Shown: positions 34,471 through 41,721 of the stretch, one piece after another | Position numbering within the stretch: position 1 is the first letter of the stretch | How the letters are laid out: every line of letters begins with the position of its first letter | Source of the DNA: Krasilnikovozyma curviuscula | Taxonomy: Eukaryota > Basidiomycota > Tremellomycetes > Cystofilobasidiales > Mrakiaceae | Direction of reading: 5' to 3' | Length of the DNA stretch: 41,721 nucleotides | Assembly (NCBI GenBank): GCA_014825775.1 | Contig: MVAQ01000194.1 | Location: 1 to 41,721 of the forward strand | Notes under the pieces: generated by a model | Databases searched by the model: none | What the model saw: only the letters and a program-made list of their open reading frames with translations | What the model was told of the DNA's origin: nothing | Translations under genes and position numbers: made by a program

Positions 34471-35734
34471 TGCATTTTTACTTTCTTGAGACTTCGTATC
34501 GCCTTGGCGAGTTCGCGCACGCCGATGGACAGATTCTCAACTAACAGCCTTAAGCATACAGTTACAGTTGTAAACAAATAAGCATCAGAATGAAGATCGG
34601 CAGCCAAATACGCGCGTCTATCCTCTGCTCTGCTCGCATTTCGTTTATCCTACTTTCGCTTCGTGTTTGCAATCCTTCGATATTTCTCACTCACTCAGTG
34701 AAAGGCTCAGATTGTCTCTCTGAAACAATCTGACGGTCGGCCGGTTCTTGATTCCTCTGACCTATGTAGATATTAGACCTGATCAACTTCTTTCCCTATA
34801 ATGACAGCAAAAAAAAAAAAAAGGCCCGACCTACAGTAGCCAGTGACCCAACTTCAACCCGTATTCGACACTCAATACAAACGGTTCCTCGTCTTGGAGA
34901 GTGAACAGGGCTGTATGCCTGGATTGCCAGCTTGTCGCTTTTCTCTCTTCTACCATCTCTACCGGCGAAACGTCTGAAATGCATATTCATGAACGGTACA
35001 CTTATGCACAAGGAAAATTAAGAATCCAGAAAATCTGTAGGTGCCCTGCTCTCACGAGTATCTTAGTGTGGGAGACGAGGTCCAGGTAATGAGAGAGCGT
35101 GAAGGATCTGAGATCGTAAAGATCAACTCAAGATTTGACAGTCAAAAGAGAACAGAGGAGATCAGCTGTTTAATGGTTATCGCTTCCTTATTGGGCTGCT
35201 CCCATCGTATACGAACAATATGAACATCATTTTGGTTTATATCTCATAAAGGTCGAGGCGTGATCAACCCGTTGTGATCGTCTCCATAGAAGACCACCAG
35301 CGAAGATGGCAAAGCTATCAGAGATACCACCAGACTTTGTAAACAATGATCAGTAAGGCTGTAAGTTCGTCGCCGATCAGAACCCACCAACTGACTATTT
35401 TTTGAGGAGAGTCAACAGCGGGGAGCACATTACGATGAGTTGTACGAAAGCTTCTGCATGTGTCTCCGCATTCTTACCTTTGGGATAGTGGATTACACAG
35501 TAGAGAACTGGTAGCAGATGATGGATTGCAGAATAAACCGAAATATTACTTCTACAAACTCTACTTGTTTAGTCCAGCGCGCGGAGGTTGCGAGACCGCC
35601 TACTCCACTGTGCAACTTTGATCAGCCACACGCTTTCCAGACTTGCCAATGGAGCTGATATATGTCAGAAGAGAGTCGCATAAAAAGGTACAAAGTACAG
35701 TCATACAGCTTCATCGTTCTTCAGACCGTAACCT
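34471..35734. other. Intergenic between convergent SPC2 and CWC21
   Basis: About 1.26 kb with only short unconvincing open frames. A run of 13 A lies near 34809-34822. This spacer is unusually long for two convergent genes here, so an unannotated non-coding RNA or a short gene is possible, but I see no signature. Confidence 0.45.
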
Positions 35735-37646
35735 TCATCTTCTTTCCCTCGGTGGAGTATCACTCCTGTCTCTTGCGCCGCGCCCAGGAGGGGGGCTCCT
35801 AGACCTTGACGCATCATCAGACTCATCCGAGTACCTCCTCCGTCTCTTTGACGGCGGCGTCGACGACCCTCTTCTTCCCCTTCTCACAGGAGACCCCTCC
35901 TCATCCGATACATCGCGCCTCCTCCTCGCTTGCAGCGGTGGTGAATCATCGTCTCTACGTCTCGGAGGTGGAGAAACATCTCGTGTAGTACCTTGGCCTC
36001 GGACTGAGATCTGTGGAGGAGGCACAGTAGACTCAAGCTTGGCCTTGCCTTTGATGGACACTGCGCCGGAGCCCTTGATGGCGATCCCTCGTGGTGGGGA
36101 GGGTGAACGGGACACATCACGACGGCGTGGCGGGGGTGAGAACGAGTCTTGTCGACCTCGTTTCGGCGGTGGAGAGGGTGAGCGCTGTTGTCGGCGAGGT
36201 GGTGAGATATCCTTTGGGGGAGGCGGGTTCCGCTTCGCTTCTCGTTCAGCAGCAATACGTCTGTTTAAAGAGGAAGGGAAACAAGTAAGTAAACTTAAAC
36301 AAAGACTACGGAGCAAGATGACAATGAAGTAAAAAATGAGGAAACGCACCTTCGTTCAGCCTCACGCCTAGCAACCTTCTCCGCCTCCTTAGCCTTCTCA
36401 GCTTCTATCATCAACATCTCCTCCCTGTCAAGCTTCGCCTGGTTTCTCTCTTCCCATTCCGCCCTCTTCTGTAGCCTGATTCTCTCCTGCTCCTCACGAT
36501 CAAATGCGCCACCTTCTTTATAAGACGACGACATGCCGAGGGCACGACCCATGCGATTCATCTCAGCCTCCTTTGCAGCAGCGATACCATGACTATCCGA
36601 TGACTTCAGATGTTTGGCGTTTCGAGGCTTTGGCAGGTTCAAGAGGAGCTTCTTGCGTAGGGCAGAAACTTCTTCGAGGATCTCGTCCTCGGGAACTCTG
36701 CAGAATTCGCAGAGAAGTGAAAAAAGTGTCAGTAGAAGTCACACGCGATAAACAAACAGACGAAATCAAAGCAAAAGCAGGAAAGAAGAGCATGAAAGAG
36801 CAGAAGAAAAATTTTAGGTGCAAGAAAAGAAATGTATGAACGACCTGTCACTCGTGTATCCATCAATCAAGAGTCTTCCAAAGCCCAACCTCGAAAAGAG
36901 CATCAAGCAGCGGAGACTGCCTCTAGGTGAGGCACGGATCAAAAGTTCTAAAATCATTCTGTTGAAATGTATAAAACATTTCTTGATCTTCGCTAATAAC
37001 CTAATCGCCTCACAACATCTTGGGAAAAATAGCGATGGTGGGCACTGTCTAAGAAGGTTGCGTGATTTTGTTGCTTTATGTCACAACAGAAAGGAAAAGG
37101 AAACGAAAGAAAAGAAAAGAGATGCGACATGAAGAAAAAAAAGCTCACCCTTTCTCTTCGAGCTCGTCTGCCAACTCGACACACCTGACTTCAACCTCTC
37201 TCTTCCTCTCATGCTCCAAGATGCCCTGGTCGGGCTGTCGATGGCGAGGTGGTTCAAGGAGGTCGTCACCCCACGCGTTGGACCCAGTGCCTGGCTTGCC
37301 AGCTGGTCCACCTCGAGGGCCGCCCACACGGAAGGATGCGTTGTTTTTCACCACTGCAGAGGGGAAACCGGTTAGAAGAGAGAAATAGGACAACGTGAAA
37401 GCGACGGGACATACCATATCCGTTGGTTCCTGATCCTCTGGCAGTCGCTAGACCTATATGAGCAGAGGGGTGAGCTTGAGCTGATGGCACTTTTGAGGAG
37501 GCGGGAAGAGGTGTAGGAATACAAGCTTACCAATTCCATTGTCTAGAAAAAAACAGACAAGATACAGATGACAGTTAGTAAAAGACGTCTTGGGCGGGTC
37601 GAAGCAAATTTATAGGCGAGAAAAAAAAGGTCAGGAACATACACAT
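35735..37646 (-). CDS. CWC21: Spliceosomal protein Cwc21/SRRM2-like with RS tail
   Basis: Cwc21 sits near the catalytic centre of the spliceosome beside Prp8 and Snu114. The conserved start (M)YNGIGLATARGSGTNGY is assembled from a 4-nt first exon (ATGT, 37646-37643), a 12-nt exon (37542-37531) and a third exon ending near 37417. A further exon encodes VKNNASFRVGGPRGGPAGKP and EHERKREVEVRC. The cwf21 domain follows after a long intron (VPEDEILEEVSALRKKLLL, then NLPKPRNAKHLKSSDSHGIA). Next are a charged coiled coil (EERNQAKLDREEML, EAEKAKEAEKVARREAERR) and an Arg/Ser/Pro tail with repeated SPPPRRR blocks to the stop at 35735. The RS tail makes it closer in form to human SRRM2 than to the short budding-yeast protein. 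Confidence 0.88.
36698..37148 (-). other. Long (451 nt) intron in CWC21
   Basis: The donor GTGAGC follows the codons for EEKG at 37149 and the acceptor CTGCAG precedes VPEDE at 36697; reading phase is kept. Other introns here are mostly 50-110 nt. No snoRNA box pair was recognised by eye. Confidence 0.6.
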
Positions 37647-39156
37647 TTCGTCTCAAGAGGTCGGAAAAAGTCAGAACACAGTCCTTCTTTCGTCTGAAAA
37701 GGGTGGAAAGCAACCTAATCAGCTAAGCCAGTACAGACCGAGGAAGGGTGAAGCTAGGCAGCTTCAGAAGGGATGTCCCACCTTGTGATTTCAGGGAGGT
37801 ATGTGCACTAGACAACTGTGGACGAAGCAACCACGATGGCTCGAGCGGGTTTCTAGACGAAATGTACGTTGAAAGCGTCAGGACCTGGCTGGAAATGGGC
37901 TCATTGGAAAGCGACAAACGAGAAGGAGCTGATGGTACAACTTACAAAGTGGGAATACAGAAATTTACAATGGATCAGGGTCGAAGTTGGGCACTCGCCT
38001 CATCACGCCGCTGTCCCTACTGGAAGCTGTAGCTGGGTCGCCACAAGATCACATCCAGTTGTGCTTTTTCGTTCGAACCCATAGAAACTGTCGGGCAGAG
38101 CAACACGAGGAAGACTATGAGTTTCTTAATGACTCAACCTGTTATTTTGCAGAATTTGGAAGTTGAGCGGCGTAACCATTACCCATTGCGACAAATATTA
38201 TCTATCACGTTTTGATTACGAAATCCACAGCAGTCTCATACCATTCTTTCTGCCATCCATACTAACTGCAAGCATCTGGTTCTGGACCCTAATCATCTTG
38301 ACTAGGGAACTTTCGGATGCGCACTCGACTGACAGGTTTTGAGTCACCACCTACAGCCCAAGCGCACAGATCTCAAGGCAGTCAACATTTCTATAAAAGG
38401 ACATCAATGGAGCTCAGCAAACCATCTTCTTCCCTCCAAGTCTTCTCTGGTGAGTAGTCCCATCCACAGTTCGCTGTTCGTTCCTTGCGCCGTTCGAGAC
38501 TGACATCCATCTCTTGTTTACCAGCCGTATGGCTAAGATCATGTGTAGTATCTGTTCTTTGAATCCCTGACCGGGCTCAACAACCTCCTAATGGAGCGGG
38601 TTTTTTTTTTATAAAGAAACATTTTTGTATTCCTTGCGTCATTGACATCCTCTGCTTGCACGATGGCAGTGGAACGTACGTTGACCTTCGTGCTGCACTC
38701 TTGCGTCGTGTTGACAGGGATCCTTAGAAGGATTTCCCTTTTAGAGTCTCTTTCCTTCCTCTCTTGGGACTTTGGTTGCTTTTCTGGATCAACTGAAGGC
38801 TCTTTGAGGAACAACAAGTATACAGAAGAACGCGGGAGTTGCGCTTTGGCGCACGCCAATGGTTCTTTCAGTAAAAGATCTCATACCTGCTATGAAATTC
38901 ATTCCAGTGGAAAAGATTCCAAAAGACAAACGAAAGAGAAAATAGAAAATGCAAAAAAATAAAAAACAAGCTGAAATTCAGCGCTCTACCACTGAAGAAT
39001 GCGTTGGTCAGCACATTCATCCTCTTTACGTTATCACCAATTTGCTTAAGTTTCGATTCGCATCCTGGGACGGAAAGTCTCAGAGGACACAGGAGAAATA
39101 CACAGGTTTATTCAAGAAGCTCTTTTCCTTAATCAGGTCCAGGATAGCAGCACAGC
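37647..39156. other. Long divergent intergenic region between CWC21 and the bZIP gene
   Basis: About 1.5 kb. The right part has a TATA box at 38392, a good donor/acceptor pair (GTGAGT at 38451, TTTACCAG ending near 38524), and several ATGs opening short frames. Examples are a 13-codon frame from 38529 (MAKIMCSIC start) and one of about 100 codons starting near 38663. This may be a long spliced leader of the bZIP gene with upstream ORFs, or a separate short transcript. No protein family is recognisable. Confidence 0.45.
38392..38398 (+). promoter_or_regulatory. TATA box (TATAAAA)
   Basis: CTATAAAAGG at 38391-38400 faces right, about 760 bp before the bZIP start. With a start site about 30 bp downstream it would drive the spliced leader proposed for that gene. 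Confidence 0.45.
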
Positions 39157-41492
39157 ATGGGAGACTATGACGAAGAAACGGATGGCGAAGAAGGCTCTGA
39201 TGACCAGGTCAGTGTCTTCCCACTCCCGCAAACGACACCGCGGAATATTCATTCACTCTACCTATGTGATACTGACGGTGATTTTGGACGTCCAATAGGA
39301 AGCTTCACCCCTTCCAGAAACAAAGAAGTCAGCCGCCAAGGGAAGAAAAGCAGCGTCGTCGACGGCAAAGGGCAAGAAGGTCGCTGCTGCTTCAAAGGAT
39401 GAGGAGGGTGGGAGCAGCACACAGAGGAAAGTCCAGAATAGGATCGCTCAGGTTTGTTCTTTTCCTTTAACCGGGTGTCTTCATTCGGGTAGGATGTAGC
39501 TGACTTGCGCCGTTCTTAGCGAGAGTTTCGTTTGAGAAAACAGGTAAGCTCATACTATCTCCAATTATTGAAGATCTTCAGCGGATATTCAATCCTTGTT
39601 TATTTTATTTTTTCGTATCTGAATAGCAATACATCCGAGATCTCGAATCCCGAGTGGAACTTCTCTCCAACTCGTCGTCGTCAGAAGCGTACGACCACCT
39701 GCGTGAGATCCTCCGTGCGATGGTTGAAGAGAACAGGCAGTTGAGGAAACTGATTGAGGATATGGGCAAATTCTTTGGTGAGAACCTCGGTGGGGTCGTT
39801 GGCAGGATGGGGATGGACGTTGATGCTTGGGACAAGATCATCAACAAGTGAGTCTCCACCAGCTAATCTCAAGCCTCAGGCTGTTGAACCGTTCTAAAAT
39901 GTCTTTTCTCTTTCCTACGTTAGGCGTGAGACAGATACAGCATACGAAGTGTACCAGCGACGCAAAGAAGTCCTCTCTCAGGAAGCCTCAGCGAACGGTA
40001 ATCCATCACCCTCCCACATCTTCCCATCATCATCCTCTGCCGCTCCAGCAAGTGGTAATGCAAAGCGAAAATACGACGCCATCAACAGCCTAACACTCGG
40101 CAGCAACAGCGGGAAGAAGTCGAAGATGGGCGGCGGTGCAGGTCTGCTGGAGAGAAACTTTTCCCATTCGCCTGGAAATAACGATAGGCCTCATACTGGT
40201 CGCGAGTCGAGTGCGGGAATCAGCGATAGTGGTGGTGGTGGGGGACGAAACAACAGCGTTTCTGACTTTCTCTCAAATCAGTATTCTGTTAGCCTGGCGT
40301 CCAACCAAGAACAGCAGCAGCCACCACAGAACGCATTCCCCTCAACAACCTCACACTTCAGTACTCAAGGTATCCTTTCCACTACGGGAAGCGGACCTAA
40401 TAACAGCGGCCAGAATGATTTTTCCTTCTCCCCTCTACCCGGCATCGACAGCTTCAACGACTCGTACTTCATCCGTAGTGGTACACAAGACACACCTCAG
40501 AGCGACACCAAGACAAAGCACACGCCCAACTCACCCGCTTCCGCGCCCTCACCCCTTACGTCCCTCCTTGCCGTCACGCGGCAGCATCAAGAGGCAGTTT
40601 CAGCTGTCACCCGCGGCGGTAGCAGCGAAACACCCCCACCACCCCCTGTGCCGACAGAGACGCACCAGAATCTCCCACTCGTTTACACAATGGAAGAGGT
40701 AGATCCCACCAGCGCGGCGGAACAGCTTCTGCGCACGCGCGGCGTCAAGTCGTTCACCGACAAGAACGCCAACCCAAAGAAGCAGGAGGCGTTTCAGTTG
40801 ATTGGATATCATTTGAATCACTACCGCAACAATCCAAACTATCACTTACCGCCGAGTCTGATACCCACGCTGATTCAGAGGACTGTCCCTCACGGTTAGT
40901 TGACTCCGTTTTGCTTTTCTGATGATACTGTACTCAGACGGTCTATGTTACATTTCCTTTTCTTTCACTTCTTTAGATCATGTCGTTGATGGATTACCGT
41001 TCCCTACAATGAGGGATCGGATGATCCTGTTTCGCGATCGATTCAAGCTTGTCGATGCTATCGCAGGTCTTTTGGAAGGGTTTGCGTAAGTTTCATGGAC
41101 ACTATCCACATCTCAATCCCCCTAACCCCTTCTCGATCCCATCTCTCACTTAATAAACCTTGTTTTCTCTCGTGACTTCAGAATTCACGGCGACGATGTC
41201 CTTTCACATGTGTAAGTTAATCATTGCCTGTCGCACGCACACGCGAAGATATCCATGTCGGAGAAGCTAACCAGCAACTCTTTGTGACAACTTTTAAAGT
41301 AACTGGGAAATTTCATACGACTGGATGATGCAGTTCCCGATGCTAATTGACGACACAACGCTTGCGTGCAGCAACCGCTGGCGCGTCAATCGTGGAGAGA
41401 GGGAGATCACAAAGGCGGAACTCGAGGCTAAGATTGCAGAGATGGGGCAGATGCCTATTGGTATTGAGGCTTCAAATCCGTTCGCGACGTGA
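39157..41492 (+). CDS. bZIP transcription factor with C-terminal DUF3425 domain
   Basis: Eight exons sum to 1752 nt (583 residues): 39157-39207, 39299-39451, 39520-39543, 39627-39847, 39924-40894, 40977-41085, 41182-41211 and 41300-41492. A short acidic start (MGDYDEETDGEEGSDDQ) precedes a Lys/Ala-rich stretch. The Yap-type basic region reads RKVQNRIAQREFRLRKQ, with the NxxAQxxFR signature; its core is encoded by a 24-nt exon. The leucine zipper follows from YIRDLESRVELL through LREILRAMVEENRQLRKL. The middle is disordered (Ser, Asn, Gly, Gln). The DUF3425 domain closes the protein: VDGLPFPTMRDRMILFRDRF, then HGDDVLSHVNWEISYDWMMQ. Such proteins occur in fungal stress and metabolic control; the targets are unknown. 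Confidence 0.9.
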
Positions 41493-41721
41493 TGGGGTTT
41501 TTTGTGGTATTTTTGGACGCGTGTGATAGGATGGATGTTCATGTCTTTGCTTTAGTGCGGCTGTGATGGAAAGCGTGTGGTGCAAGCTCTTCTCCTGCAT
41601 CTCTTCTATACAGTAATAAGAACCCTAACAGAGAATTGCATTGTGAGTTTTTTTGGGATGAATATCGTCTGTTTTTTTTTTTTTTTTTGAGTGTTCATTC
41701 GCATTGTTTACTTTTCGAGTT
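41493..41721 (+). other. 3' flank of the bZIP gene
   Basis: AT-rich with a run of T (about 41671-41688) near the window end. Probably 3' UTR and poly(A) region. No further gene starts before the edge. Confidence 0.5.

Noticed and set aside
35643..36332. 229-codon plus-strand open frame across the CWC21 RS tail
   Set aside because: Antisense shadow of the repetitive Arg/Ser/Pro codons on the other strand.
37748..38084. Overlapping open frames in the CWC21/bZIP spacer
   Set aside because: Short, no domain, no good start context or splice partners.
38971..39005. tRNA-like D-arm (minus strand, TTCAGTGGTAGAGC) followed by an anticodon-stem-like CTGAA
   Set aside because: No T-arm (GGTTCGAAnCC) or closing acceptor stem could be found in the 150 bases on the 3' side, even allowing an intron, so at most it is a chance match or a tRNA fragment.

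Overview
This window reads as nuclear DNA of a basidiomycete fungus, most likely a Tremellomycete-type yeast (Cryptococcus, Kwoniella or Tremella relatives). The reasons are the many short GT-AG introns (mostly 50-110 nt) breaking almost every gene, short intergenic gaps on both strands, a CWC21/SRRM2-like spliceosomal gene with an RS tail, and the family mix (Zn2Cys6, MATA-type HMG and bZIP-DUF3425 regulators). The class assignment is inference and the species cannot be named. I saw no transposon, CRISPR array, rRNA or complete tRNA.

Layout, left to right: the 3' part of ILV6 (acetolactate synthase regulatory subunit, +); a nine-exon Zn2Cys6 regulator (+); an HMG-box regulator (+) whose 3' end faces that of CTF18 (-); CTF18 and REV7 diverging from a 478-bp spacer; ERG9 squalene synthase (+); a DEDDy exonuclease-fold protein (-); a low-complexity DSYGS-repeat protein (+); two tandem sniffer/C-factor-like SDRs (-); lysyl-tRNA synthetase KRS1 (-); the E4 ubiquitin ligase UFD2 (-), diverging from signal peptidase subunit SPC2 (+) across 150 bp; CWC21 (-); and a bZIP/DUF3425 regulator (+) with a long upstream region.

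The content is mostly housekeeping: branched-chain amino-acid and sterol synthesis, sister-chromatid cohesion and translesion synthesis, translation, protein quality control, secretion and splicing. Three DNA-binding regulators sit among these genes. No gene-cluster logic (biosynthesis, defence) is evident.

I rebuilt exon structures by hand from splice sites and reading phase. For the Zn2Cys6, HMG, REV7, ERG9, repeat-protein, SPC2 and bZIP genes the exon lengths sum to a multiple of three. The main points for a second look are: several microexons (4-30 nt) in five genes; an exonuclease-fold protein whose catalytic acids look lost; four copies of a PNGLLG-type motif in the Ctf18 N-terminus; a DDR48/FUS-like repeat protein behind a stress-type promoter; two start codons of unequal context in KRS1, suggesting dual mitochondrial and cytosolic targeting; an MCB box in front of CTF18; and a PRE-like site upstream of the HMG gene. 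I did not find a clearly new multi-gene system.
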